Below, piece by piece: positions 5,908 to 12,351 of a stretch of DNA of 12,351 bases. The first letter of the stretch is position 1. Every line of letters begins with the position of its first letter. Origin of the DNA: an uncultured Bacillota bacterium (GTDB lineage Bacteria; Bacillota; UBA994; UBA5500); assembly GCA_937874815.1 (NCBI GenBank), contig CALNBW010000205.1, positions 1 through 12,351 on the forward strand, in the 5' to 3' direction. Under the pieces are notes generated by a model, which searched no databases, was not told where the DNA came from, and saw only the letters and a list, made by a program, of their open reading frames with translations. The position numbers were made by a program, and so were the translations under genes.

Positions 5908-7083
5908 TTGTCGCGCAAGTTATTGCTTTTAACTTTAGTCTTTACTTTGCTCTGGCCCACACTAGTAGAGGCCGCAGGCCCGGGCGGAGCTAGCCCGGTT
6001 GATGAGATCCTAAACCAGCAATTACAGGCCATTGACAGCAGCGAGTTTGATAGCTTCTTGAAGCAGCTGGAGCAGGAGTATGAAGGGCTGCTGCCCGATT
6101 TGTCGCTAAGCGGAGTGCTGAAGTCGATCAGAAACCAAGAGGGCTTCTCCCTGGCTCAGCTGCTTAAGGCCATATTCACTTTGCTGTTTCGTGAACTGGC
6201 GGCCCAATCTGCCCTGCTCATTCGTCTTTTGGTTCTGGCCATGCTCTGCGTGTTACTGCAGCATTTACATGAGGCTGTTGACGGCAAGGTGGCAGACATC
6301 GCTTACCTTATCTGTTACTTAGTCATCATGGGATTTGCTTTGCAGAGTTTTGGACGGGCACTCAGCCTGACGCGCAATGCCCTGGATTCAATGCTTAGCT
6401 TCGTACATGCCTTGTTTCCGCTACTGTTGACGGTAGTGCTGGCGGCAGGTAATGTCAGCTCTGCTGCCCTTTTTAACCCCTTGCTAATGTTGGTGCTCAA
6501 TGCCATAAGTACCCTGATTATCAACGTGGCCGCGCCGCTGATTTTCTTTGCAGGCGTGCTAATTCTGGCCAACAACCTTTCATCTAACATTAAAATCTCC
6601 CGCTTAGCATTCCTACTACGAGATATTGGGGCAGGATTAATGGGGCTTCTGTTTATGATATTTGTGGGCTTTAACATTGCTCAGGCTACTGTAGGGGCAG
6701 TTGCCGATGGTGCTGCTTTTCGTGCTGGCAAATTTGCTGTGAAAGCCTTCTTGCCGGTAGTGGGAGGTATGTTATCGGATGGTTTTGAGACGATCGCCGG
6801 CTGCACAGCTTTCATCGGCAATACCTTGGGCTTTCTAGGGGTCATCGGGGTCGTGCTTTATTGCGCCTTACCTGCAATCCGTATCATATCGCTATTAGCC
6901 ATCTATCGTATCGTGGCAGCCATCATCCAACCGTTAGGCGGTGGGTTGCTATCGAATGCCCTAAACGAAATATCGGGCATCTTCACTTACTTTTTTGGTG
7001 CCTTGACTGTGGTGGGTGTGATGCTGTTCGTGTTGATCACCGTAATTATCGGCACAGGTAATAGTGCCCTCATGTTACGGTGA
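5908..7083 (+). CDS. spoIIIAE: Stage III sporulation protein AE
   Basis: SpoIIIAE is the large polytopic membrane protein of the SpoIIIA complex. The 391 residues begin with a signal-peptide-like segment ending near VEAAG (20-24), then a short extracellular helical region (about 30-85). Multiple membrane segments follow, at roughly 85-118, 130-148, 166-182, 190-222, 236-260, 303-337 and 360-382. The conserved FLPVVGGMLSDGFETIAGC lies at 281-299. I chose TTG 5908 because AGGAGGT ends 7 bases before it; the in-frame GTG at 5899 overlaps that ribosome binding site and cannot use it. Length agrees with B. subtilis (399). The stop codon is 19 bases before the spoIIIAF start. Confidence 0.95.
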   Translation: MSRKLLLLTLVFTLLWPTLVEAAGPGGASPVDEILNQQLQAIDSSEFDSFLKQLEQEYEGLLPDLSLSGVLKSIRNQEGFSLAQLLKAIFTLLFRELAAQSALLIRLLVLAMLCVLLQHLHEAVDGKVADIAYLICYLVIMGFALQSFGRALSLTRNALDSMLSFVHALFPLLLTVVLAAGNVSSAALFNPLLMLVLNAISTLIINVAAPLIFFAGVLILANNLSSNIKISRLAFLLRDIGAGLMGLLFMIFVGFNIAQATVGAVADGAAFRAGKFAVKAFLPVVGGMLSDGFETIAGCTAFIGNTLGFLGVIGVVLYCALPAIRIISLLAIYRIVAAIIQPLGGGLLSNALNEISGIFTYFFGALTVVGVMLFVLITVIIGTGNSALMLR

Positions 7084-7102
7084 CGATGGAGGAGGGCTGC
7101 AA

Positions 7103-7717
7103 ATGTTGCTAGCTGTAAGGGAATTTGTACGTAACGTGCTAGTGATAGTTGTCCTGGCGGCGTTTTTGCAGTTAATTTTGCCTCAGGGTGGTATGCGCCG
7201 TTACGCGCAGTTAGCTTTGGCCTTGGTGATGGTGTTAACACTAATTGGGCCTTTGCTAGCGCTGACACGAGCATCCTGGGATATCGACGAACTGCTGGGG
7301 CAAGCGCAAACCCAGACGGCTTGGACAGAACTTAAGGCCAAGAGCGAACTGTTACAGCACCAGAACGACGCTAGTCTGCTGAAGACATATCGAGACCTTT
7401 TGGCCATACAGATACAAGACATCCTGGCGCGAATCGGAGAAGTGGAACCGGTGGCTTGTCAGATCGAACTGGTAGAAGATCAACAGGCCGAGGACTTTGG
7501 TCGTATCTTGAGCATCCAGATCCAATGCCAAGAGGGCTCCCAGGCAGTAAAGCCAGTTTATCAGGTGAGCCCCGTGCAAATCGGGGAGGGGGCTGCCGCG
7601 AGTCAGGAACAGCCACAGCTATCGGATTGGGCTGAGGCCAAACAGCAGGCCATTCAACAGGCGCTGGCCAAGTATTTTTTACTGGCCGAGGATCAGGTAC
7701 TAGTGACAATTGGTTAG
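7103..7717 (+). CDS. spoIIIAF: Stage III sporulation protein AF
   Basis: This is a 204-residue protein (206 in B. subtilis) with two N-terminal membrane segments at about 11-27 and 34-54, separated by the family turn LPQGGMRRYAQ. A soluble domain of about 145 residues follows, with a helical charged stretch (60-115) and a C-terminal alpha/beta part. That domain resembles ring-building folds, and the protein is a component of the channel base. ATG 7103 is preceded by GGAGGAGGG about 7 bases upstream; an earlier in-frame start at 7064 would overlap spoIIIAE and lacks such a site. The spoIIIAG ribosome binding site overlaps its stop codon. Confidence 0.95.
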   Translation: MLLAVREFVRNVLVIVVLAAFLQLILPQGGMRRYAQLALALVMVLTLIGPLLALTRASWDIDELLGQAQTQTAWTELKAKSELLQHQNDASLLKTYRDLLAIQIQDILARIGEVEPVACQIELVEDQQAEDFGRILSIQIQCQEGSQAVKPVYQVSPVQIGEGAAASQEQPQLSDWAEAKQQAIQQALAKYFLLAEDQVLVTIG

Positions 7718-7727
7718 GGGGGATAGT

Positions 7728-8327
7728 ATGTCAAAACAGTCACAGCAGGCAATCGGGGAGCAGATGGGCGCTATTTGGCAAAGGCTCGGTAGTAACCGGA
7801 TACTACTTTTTGGTCTGGTGGGAGTCGTGGCCCTATTAGCCCTACAGTTACTCTGGCCGAGCAAACAAGCCGGAACACCATTCCCGCACTCGACCCTAGT
7901 CGAAGCTAAGCCTCAGTCCATGGATGCTACTCTGGAGCGAATCACGGCTTATCGTCAGGATTTGGAGCAACAGTTGGGCGAATTATTGATGGAGATTCAG
8001 GGAGTTGGCAAGGTGCGGGTAATGCTGACCTTAGGTAGTGGCCCAGAAGTTGTGCCAGCCATCAACATGCAAAGCTCGCAAAAGACGACAGAGGAAAAAG
8101 ACAGTAACGGGGGCACACGCTTGACCAAAGAGGAAAGCCAGTCCAGCAATTTGGCGACAAGTAACAGCCAGCTGCTGTTGTTGCAAGAGAAACTACCACC
8201 GATAATAGGAGTAGTTGTTGTCGCTCAGGGAGCAGAGAAGGCCGATATTCGCCTAGAGTTGACCCGGGCTGTGCAGACTATCTGCAATGTCCCAGCCTAC
8301 TCTGTTCAGGTAATGCCAGGGAAATGA
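7728..8327 (+). CDS. spoIIIAG: Stage III sporulation protein AG
   Basis: SpoIIIAG forms a large ring in the space between mother cell and forespore, as part of the intercellular channel, through a domain related to YscJ/FliF ring builders. The 199 residues have one membrane helix at about 25-43. A ring domain follows, split by a polar Ser/Thr/Glu-rich insertion (about 114-146); its flanking halves include VGKVRVMLTL (93-102) and PPIIGVVVVAQGAEKADIRL (157-176). In B. subtilis the corresponding insertion forms the beta-triangle collar of the ring, and this shorter one probably does the same. ATG 7728 has AGGGGGGA just upstream. The protein is shorter than the 229 residues in B. subtilis. Confidence 0.95.
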   Translation: MSKQSQQAIGEQMGAIWQRLGSNRILLFGLVGVVALLALQLLWPSKQAGTPFPHSTLVEAKPQSMDATLERITAYRQDLEQQLGELLMEIQGVGKVRVMLTLGSGPEVVPAINMQSSQKTTEEKDSNGGTRLTKEESQSSNLATSNSQLLLLQEKLPPIIGVVVVAQGAEKADIRLELTRAVQTICNVPAYSVQVMPGK

Positions 8328-8337
8328 GGGAAAACAG

Positions 8338-8886
8338 ATGATCATTCGCGGTAAATCTTTAATGCTGAGCTTGAGCTTACTTATTTTGCTGGCCGTTTCT
8401 GGTTACTACTTGATGAATAGTTACTACAACTATTTACCTCAACTTGCGGAAGATCCTGAACTGGTTACAGCAACGGGGGGAGCGCCTACGCCGGGGCTAA
8501 TGCCAGATAAGCTGCCTGATGCCTATACGGAGCCGACCAGAGATTTCTTTAATGAGCATCGCCTGGAGCGGGAGCAGCAGCGAAGCATGCAACTGGAGTT
8601 GCTGCGCGAGGTAGTAAATAATAGCAATACTAGCGATGAGCTGCGTCAGCAGGCGCAACAGGCTTGGCTAGCACTAACTGCTACCATGGAAAAGGAGTTA
8701 GCTATTGAGAAATTGGTGATTGGCAAAGGGTATGCCGACGCTATCTTGCTGCTTAATGGCGATGTGGCGCATCTAGTAGTGAAAACAGAGGGCTTGAATC
8801 AGGCCCAGGCTATTCAGATCATCGAGCTAGTGGCTAGTACACTGCAAATGGACGTGAACAATGTGCGAGTGATAGAAAGGAAATGA
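8338..8886 (+). CDS. spoIIIAH: Stage III sporulation protein AH
   Basis: SpoIIIAH is anchored in the mother-cell membrane and binds forespore SpoIIQ across the intermembrane space, forming the core of the channel. This copy has 182 residues (218 in B. subtilis). One membrane helix lies at about 8-27. A Pro-rich linker (40-65) leads to the helical DFFNEHRLEREQQRS (69-83), and a C-terminal YscJ/FliF-like ring domain follows (about 115-182) with GYADAILLLNGDVAHLVVK. The shortening is mainly in the linker. ATG 8338 follows GAGGGA and lies 10 bases after spoIIIAG. A terminator-like hairpin begins 12 bases after the stop, so the operon probably ends here. In B. subtilis accB and accC come next; neither is present. 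Confidence 0.95.
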   Translation: MIIRGKSLMLSLSLLILLAVSGYYLMNSYYNYLPQLAEDPELVTATGGAPTPGLMPDKLPDAYTEPTRDFFNEHRLEREQQRSMQLELLREVVNNSNTSDELRQQAQQAWLALTATMEKELAIEKLVIGKGYADAILLLNGDVAHLVVKTEGLNQAQAIQIIELVASTLQMDVNNVRVIERK

Positions 8887-8897
8887 ACTACCCCAGC

Positions 8898-8945
8898 AGC
8901 AAGGGGTTCCGAGGGAGTGACGCCCGGGGCACCTTGCTTTCGTTT
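8898..8945 (+). terminator. Terminator at the end of the spoIIIA operon
   Basis: AGCAAGG (8898-8904) pairs with CCTTGCT (8932-8938). After one mismatch, GTTCCG (8906-8911) continues the stem against CGGGGC (8925-8930) using two G-U pairs. A short T-rich tail (TTCGTTT, 8939-8945) follows. The imperfect tail suggests moderate efficiency. Confidence 0.65.
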
Positions 8946-8967
8946 GCGGCCAGGGTCAGGGAAAGGA

Positions 8968-8996
8968 TTGTTATACTGGCGTCCCTCAAGTATAAT
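8968..8996 (+). promoter_or_regulatory. Strong SigA-type promoter for yqhY
   Basis: TTGTTA (8968-8973), a 17-base spacer and a perfect TATAAT (8991-8996) form a near-consensus vegetative promoter. The predicted start is near 9003, leaving a leader of about 60 bases before ATG 9065. Lying right after the spoIIIA terminator, it separates vegetative housekeeping expression from the sporulation operon. Confidence 0.8.
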
Positions 8997-9064
8997 GGGG
9001 GTGCGTCTAGAATTAGCTGGACTTAGAGCTCTTCCATTGCTGATATAGAAAAGGAGGCACTAGA

Positions 9065-9466
9065 ATGGACAACACTAATTCCCATGAAGAAACACGTGAT
9101 GCAGGCGTTGTACGTATTTCGGACGATGTTGTGGCAGTGATAGCAGGGCTTGCTGCTAGTGAAGTTGCTGGGGTAGCCGGTATGGGAGGCGGTGGCTTAG
9201 CCGGTAGCGTCTCGGAGATGTTAGGCAAGAAGAACCTCTCCAAGGGCGTTAAAGTGCAGGTGGGCGATAAACAAGTTGTGGTTGACCTGTTCATCATAGT
9301 TGAGCACGGCGCTCGCATTCCAGTCGTTGCCCGGACCGTTCAGGAAAATGTGAAGAATGCCATTGCTAATATGACGGGTCTAGAGGTTGTTGAGGCTAAT
9401 GTGCACGTGCAGGGAGTGCTTTTCCCGGAAGCCGCTAAGAGCGAAGAAGCAAGTAAGGGCAAGTAG
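9065..9466 (+). CDS. yqhY: Asp23/Gls24 family protein, YqhY-like
   Basis: This 133-residue cytoplasmic protein belongs to the Asp23/Gls24 (DUF322) family. The two family blocks are clear: GVVRISDDVVAVIAGLAASE (14-33) and, after a Gly-rich and a basic stretch, KGVKVQVGDKQVVVDLFIIV (60-79), followed by GARIPVVARTVQENV. The C terminus is a charged tail (SEEASKGK). In B. subtilis yqhY lies between accC and nusB, and its loss is linked to acetyl-CoA carboxylase control. Here it keeps the place before nusB without accBC beside it. ATG 9065 has AAGGAGG about 7 bases upstream, under a strong promoter, so it should be well expressed. YloU, a paralog near other genes, is the main alternative name; position favours YqhY. 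Confidence 0.9.
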   Translation: MDNTNSHEETRDAGVVRISDDVVAVIAGLAASEVAGVAGMGGGGLAGSVSEMLGKKNLSKGVKVQVGDKQVVVDLFIIVEHGARIPVVARTVQENVKNAIANMTGLEVVEANVHVQGVLFPEAAKSEEASKGK

Positions 9467-9483
9467 TTATTCACTTTGAATGA

Positions 9484-9523
9484 GGCGCTAGTAGGGCATG
9501 ATCAGCGTGCCCGTTCTAGTGCC
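9484..9523 (+). other. Stable two-part hairpin upstream of a terminator
   Basis: GGCGCTAG (9484-9491) pairs with CTAGTGCC (9516-9523) with one wobble. After a small internal loop, GGGCA (9494-9498) pairs with TGCCC (9508-9512) around the loop TGATCAGCG. It begins 17 bases after the yqhY stop and 11 bases separate it from the terminator at 9535. It may protect the yqhY transcript 3' end or be part of a read-through switch. Confidence 0.5.
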
Positions 9524-9534
9524 CCACCTACATC

Positions 9535-9556
9535 AACCGCGTACTGCGGTTTTTTT
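9535..9556 (+). terminator. Rho-independent terminator after yqhY
   Basis: AACCGC (9535-9540) pairs with GCGGTT (9546-9551) around the loop GTACT, and a run of seven T residues spans 9550-9556. It lies 68 bases after the yqhY stop codon and would end that transcript before nusB. Confidence 0.85.
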
Positions 9557-9591
9557 CTCACTAAATGCGGCCCAAGCCATGCAGGTTCGAC

Positions 9592-9622
9592 TTGCACTAA
9601 TTGGCGGCGGTTATGCTAGTAT
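9592..9622 (+). promoter_or_regulatory. Candidate extended -10 promoter for nusB and downstream genes
   Basis: TTGCAC (9592-9597) and TAGTAT (9617-9622) are separated by 19 bases. The -10 is preceded by TGC, giving the extended -10 form that tolerates a poor spacer. Transcription would start near 9629, about 38 bases before the nusB ATG. Confidence 0.45.
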
Positions 9623-9666
9623 AGGGAATGTGAGAACAAAGTTTGTTTTGCAAAGGAATGATGCAC

Positions 9667-10065
9667 ATGAGCCGGCGCTTAGCGCGTGAAGTTGCCTTGC
9701 GCACTCTCTTTCAACTAGATACTGGGCATATCGCTGAAAGTGATGCTTTCGCATTTGCTTTAGAGACAACTCCGCTTTCAGAAAGCCTGATACCGTTTGC
9801 GCAGGATTTAGTGCAGACGGCCCTTAGCCATCAAGCTGAAAGTGATGCCCTAATCAGTGCTAAGAGTGTTGATTGGGAGCTCAGTCGTTTGCCCAGAGTT
9901 GATCGCAGTATCTTGCGGCTGGCTATTGGGGAGATGCTGGCGGAAACGGCTACCCCAACCGGTGTGATTATTAACGAAGCTGTGGAGTTAGCCCACCGCT
10001 ATAGCACGGAGGAATCGGGGCGTTTTATCAATGGTCTATTGGGCAGCGTCGCCCGAGATAAATAG
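9667..10065 (+). CDS. nusB: Transcription antitermination factor NusB
   Basis: NusB, with S10/NusE, binds boxA RNA and supports antitermination, chiefly in rRNA operons. The 132 residues match the family length (131 in B. subtilis) and are predicted all-helical. Signature stretches are SRRLAREVALRTLFQLD at the N terminus, RLPRVDRSILRLAIGEML (74-91) and INEAVELAHRYSTEESGRFI (102-121), ending in NGLLG. Three in-frame ATGs lie at 9658, 9661 and 9667. I chose 9667 because AAAGGA ends 9 bases before it and because MSRRxAR is the usual NusB N terminus. The stop codon is one base before the next gene's ATG, which indicates translational coupling. Confidence 0.95.
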   Translation: MSRRLAREVALRTLFQLDTGHIAESDAFAFALETTPLSESLIPFAQDLVQTALSHQAESDALISAKSVDWELSRLPRVDRSILRLAIGEMLAETATPTGVIINEAVELAHRYSTEESGRFINGLLGSVARDK

Positions 10066-10066
10066 T

Positions 10067-11005
10067 ATGGCTGCTCCGTTATTTTTGGGTGTAGACACGA
10101 GTTGCTACACGACTTCACTAGCCATCGTTGATGCCAATGCTTGCCTAGTGCAAGAAGAGCGTAGGCTATTGCCGGTAGCGGCCGGCGAACACGGCCTGCG
10201 GCAAAGTGACGGCGTTTTCCACCATGTGCGCCATTTGTGTGAGGTGTGGGAGCGCTTTCCTCTTCCGGCTGAGATAGTCGCCGTCGGAGTGAGTTCAAAG
10301 CCGCGCCCTGTTGCTGATTCCTATATGCCTGTTTTCCTAGCGGGCTTAGCCGTAGCTGCTAGTATCGCTGCTAGCAGGCAGATACCTTTATACAAGTTTT
10401 CGCACCAAGAGGGGCATTTGGCGGCGGGCCTGCAAGGTAAGCAGCCGCAGGAAGCTTTTCTAGCTGTACATATTTCTGGAGGCACCACGGAAATCCTGCG
10501 TGTGGAACCCCGCCGGCAGGGCGCTGGTTTCGAAGTTGATTTGCTCTCTGGTACTAGCGACTTGAGTGCCGGACAGATGATCGATCGTGTCGGTGTGGCT
10601 TTGGGCCTGCCTTTTCCTGCCGGCCCCGATTTAGAAAGGCTTGCCGCGCAAGCCGACGGGAAACTAAGTTTACCTTCAGCTGCTGGTGGTCTCAGTTTCT
10701 CTGGCCCCTTTACTGCTGCAATACGGCTAATTGAGCAAGGCGATGCAGATAAAGAAATTGCTTTCGCGACTTTGCGGGTAGTAGCTAACTCCTTAGAAAA
10801 GCATTTGCGTAAAGCCGCTGAGGCCCAAGGATTGTCCCAGGTACTATTGGTAGGCGGAGTGATGAGCAACCAGCTGATTCGCCAACGCCTAGAGCATCGT
10901 TTGGCGGGAAGGCTGCAGCTCCATTTTGCTGAGCCGAGATTATGTACCGACAATGCAGTTGGCACTGCACTTTTAGCGCGTTCTGAGTATCTTAGCCGTT
11001 GCTAA
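10067..11005 (+). CDS. Kae1/TsaD-like protein (M22 glycoprotease-like paralog)
   Basis: This 312-residue protein has the ASKHA ATPase fold of the Kae1/TsaD family, whose main members transfer threonylcarbamoyl to tRNA A37. Visible elements: LGVDTSCYTTSLAIV (7-21) as the first phosphate loop, the metal-binding HxxxH as FSHQEGH with His113 and His117, SGGTT (137-141), LLVGGVMSN (260-268), and CTDNAVGTALLA with Asp295 as third metal ligand. Against true TsaD, SGGHT is changed to SGGTT and the protein is somewhat shorter. A paralog of this sort is found beside nusB and xseA in various Clostridia, annotated as O-sialoglycoprotein endopeptidase; that old name is misleading. The actual substrate is unknown. 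ATG 10067 follows the nusB stop by one base, with no strong Shine-Dalgarno, so translation probably relies on ribosomes finishing nusB. Confidence 0.88.
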   Translation: MAAPLFLGVDTSCYTTSLAIVDANACLVQEERRLLPVAAGEHGLRQSDGVFHHVRHLCEVWERFPLPAEIVAVGVSSKPRPVADSYMPVFLAGLAVAASIAASRQIPLYKFSHQEGHLAAGLQGKQPQEAFLAVHISGGTTEILRVEPRRQGAGFEVDLLSGTSDLSAGQMIDRVGVALGLPFPAGPDLERLAAQADGKLSLPSAAGGLSFSGPFTAAIRLIEQGDADKEIAFATLRVVANSLEKHLRKAAEAQGLSQVLLVGGVMSNQLIRQRLEHRLAGRLQLHFAEPRLCTDNAVGTALLARSEYLSRC

Positions 11006-11034
11006 CGTTATTGGGGTGGAAAAGAGGGTAGATA

Positions 11035-12276
11035 ATGCAGAGGTTATTTTCAGTAAGCCAGATTACCAATTATCTGCGCGCCCTACTAGATAGTGATGAG
11101 ATTATGGCGCAGGTTTTGGTGGAAGGTGAAGTATCGAATTTTACCCATCACAGTTCGGGGCACATGTATTTCACGCTCAAAGATACTAACAGTCGGCTGC
11201 GGTGTGTCATGTTTCGCAGCAATGCTCTCAGCCTGCAGTTTGAGCCTAAGGCTGGCATGAGCGTCATAGCGCAGGGGAATATCAGTGTTTATGAACTAGA
11301 TGGGCAATATCAGTTATATGTAAATAGCCTACGCCCTGCTGGGCAAGGGAAATTATACTTAGCATTTCTAGAACTAAAGGAAAAACTAGAACGAGAAGGG
11401 CTATTTGCACCAGAGCGCAAACGTCCGTTGCCCTTTTTGCCACGTACTATCGGTATAGCCACTTCACCAACCGGTGCAGCCTTGCAAGATATGCTCAGTA
11501 TCATTAAGCGCCGCTATCCCCGCGCCCATGTTTTGGTTGTACCAACCATTGTGCAAGGATCAGAGGCCCCCGCCAGCATTGTTCGTGCCTTAGAACAACT
11601 AGGCCGGATACCGGAAATCGATGTCGTCATCGTGGGCAGGGGAGGCGGCTCTATTGAAGAGCTATGGGCCTTTAACGATGAACAAGTGGCCAGAGCTATT
11701 GCAGACTGTCCCAAACCAGTGATTTCTGCTGTGGGACATGAGACGGATTTCACCATCGCTGATTTTGTGGCTGACCTGCGTGCTGCTACGCCTAGCGCTG
11801 CAGCTGAGGCAGTGGTGCCAGTTTTGGCTGAACTAGAACTTACCCTGCTGACTTGGCAGAATCGCCTGTTGACGGCCATACATAACAATGTGTTGCGCCA
11901 AGCCCAAGCGGCCAACAACCTGGCGGCGCGCTTAGTGCGACAGCATCCAGAACGGGGACTAGAGGCAGCCGCGCAAACATTGGATAGCTTGCAGGAAAGA
12001 TTGCAGCGAGCGATGGTTGGCAAGCTAGAGTGGGGCACGCAGCAGGTGCAGGCCAGCGCTACTAGCTTGCAGGCCTTGAGCCCTCTGGCCGTGTTAGCGC
12101 GGGGCTATACCATTACCCTGAACCAGACAGGCGAAATTATCCGTAATCCCTATCAGGTTGCAGTGGGCGATATGTTGGAGACGGTTGTTGACCAAGGGCG
12201 TATCTATAGTCAAGTGATTTCAGTGGGAGGTAAGAAGGATGCAACAACAGATGCAGGAAATGTCCCCCAAGCTTAG
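11035..12276 (+). CDS. xseA: Exodeoxyribonuclease VII large subunit
   Basis: XseA is the catalytic subunit of exonuclease VII, which degrades single-stranded DNA from both ends together with several XseB subunits. The 413 residues show an N-terminal OB fold (about 1-100, with VLVEGEVSNFTHHSSGHMYF and LYVNSLRPAGQG). The nuclease core carries IGIATSPTGAALQDML (139-154), VVIVGRGGGSIEELWAFND (197-215) and AVGHETDFTIADFVADLRA (232-250), followed by ATPSAAAE. A long helical, coiled-coil region (about 262-345) holds XseB, and a short C-terminal beta segment follows (LARGYTITLNQTGEII). ATG 11035 follows GAGGG at a 6-base spacing. It sits 29 bases after the Kae1/TsaD-like gene and overlaps xseB by 38 bases. 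Confidence 0.96.
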   Translation: MQRLFSVSQITNYLRALLDSDEIMAQVLVEGEVSNFTHHSSGHMYFTLKDTNSRLRCVMFRSNALSLQFEPKAGMSVIAQGNISVYELDGQYQLYVNSLRPAGQGKLYLAFLELKEKLEREGLFAPERKRPLPFLPRTIGIATSPTGAALQDMLSIIKRRYPRAHVLVVPTIVQGSEAPASIVRALEQLGRIPEIDVVIVGRGGGSIEELWAFNDEQVARAIADCPKPVISAVGHETDFTIADFVADLRAATPSAAAEAVVPVLAELELTLLTWQNRLLTAIHNNVLRQAQAANNLAARLVRQHPERGLEAAAQTLDSLQERLQRAMVGKLEWGTQQVQASATSLQALSPLAVLARGYTITLNQTGEIIRNPYQVAVGDMLETVVDQGRIYSQVISVGGKKDATTDAGNVPQA

Positions 12277-12351
12277 CTTTGAAGAGTGTCTACAGCGGGT
12301 GCAGGCAGTTGTGGAACAACTTGAGGGTGGTAACTTGTCACTGGAAGAGTC
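12239..12351 (+). CDS. xseB: Exodeoxyribonuclease VII small subunit (partial, runs off window)
   Basis: The first 37 codons are present and read MQQQMQEMSPKLSFEECL then QRVQAVVEQLEGGNLSLEES. The segment LSFEECLQRVQAVVEQLEGG and the following LSLEES are the hallmark of XseB, the small helical subunit that binds the XseA coiled coil. ATG 12239 has GGGAGG 8 bases upstream and starts within the end of xseA in another frame. In-frame ATGs at 12251 and 12260 are possible later starts, but the binding site favours the first. The 3' end lies outside the window. Confidence 0.93.
   Translation, partial: MQQQMQEMSPKLSFEECLQRVQAVVEQLEGGNLSLEE

Noticed and set aside
7710..7727. TTG start for spoIIIAG at 7710
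   Set aside because: It lies before the AGGGGGGA site that serves ATG 7728 and would lengthen the overlap with spoIIIAF.
9498..9689. Small plus-strand open frame of 63 codons between yqhY and nusB
   Set aside because: It runs through a hairpin, a terminator and the nusB promoter and start, has no ribosome binding site and encodes nothing recognisable.
10321..10965. Long minus-strand open frame opposite the TsaD-like gene
   Set aside because: It is a shadow of a clearly conserved plus-strand gene; its translation is rich in Ser/Ala/Arg/Pro with no domain.
10067..11005. Annotation as O-sialoglycoprotein endopeptidase
   Set aside because: The name comes from an early report that does not reflect the ATPase/transferase fold and metal site of the family; no protease motif is visible.
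11514..12038. Long minus-strand open frame opposite xseA
   Set aside because: It lies antisense to the conserved nuclease core and coiled coil of XseA and has low-complexity composition.
1..12351. CRISPR arrays, tRNA or rRNA genes, insertion sequences, phage or conjugation genes
   Set aside because: I looked for spaced direct repeats, cloverleaf-like sequences, transposase motifs and terminal repeats on both strands and saw none.

Overview
The window reads as chromosomal DNA from an endospore-forming member of the Bacillota, probably a Clostridia- or Limnochordia-like lineage of roughly balanced GC content. The evidence is a complete eight-gene spoIIIA operon, followed by the yqhY-nusB-xseA-xseB housekeeping block that sits next to it in many spore formers. 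Start codons are mixed (ATG, GTG, TTG), Shine-Dalgarno sequences are strong, and SigA-type promoters are recognisable. The species cannot be named from this sequence.

Left part (1-3748): a less conserved set of genes. A plus-strand gene (37-810) encodes an unrecognised exported protein with a C-terminal membrane anchor. It converges on, and overlaps by 90 bases, a minus-strand gene (721-2091) for a protein resembling the glutathionylspermidine-synthase-like ATP-grasp ligases. After a divergent intergenic region with inverted repeats come a small zinc-ribbon protein (2279-2590) with its own terminator, and a patatin-like phospholipase (2742-3527) with its own promoter. A long hairpin (3639-3682) separates these from the sporulation operon.

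Middle part (3749-8886): spoIIIAA, AB, AC, AD, AE, AF, AG and AH in the standard order, all intact. Together they encode the mother-cell half of the SpoIIIA-SpoIIQ channel that links mother cell and forespore during engulfment. AA is the ATPase, AB to AF are the membrane parts, and AG and AH are the ring-forming proteins. A terminator-like hairpin follows spoIIIAH.

Right part (9065-12351): a strong SigA promoter starts an Asp23-family gene (yqhY), which ends in a tandem hairpin/terminator. A second candidate promoter leads into nusB, a Kae1/TsaD-like paralog, xseA and the start of xseB, which are tightly packed and partly overlapping. Compared with the Bacillus subtilis order (spoIIIAH-accB-accC-yqhY-nusB-folD-xseA-xseB), accB and accC are absent here and folD is replaced by the Kae1/TsaD-like gene.

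No CRISPR array, tRNA, rRNA, transposon or phage gene was seen, and no stretch over 300 bases lacks a gene. Nothing here is clearly a new system. The least explained parts are the two genes at the left end, the Kae1/TsaD paralog and several intergenic hairpins.
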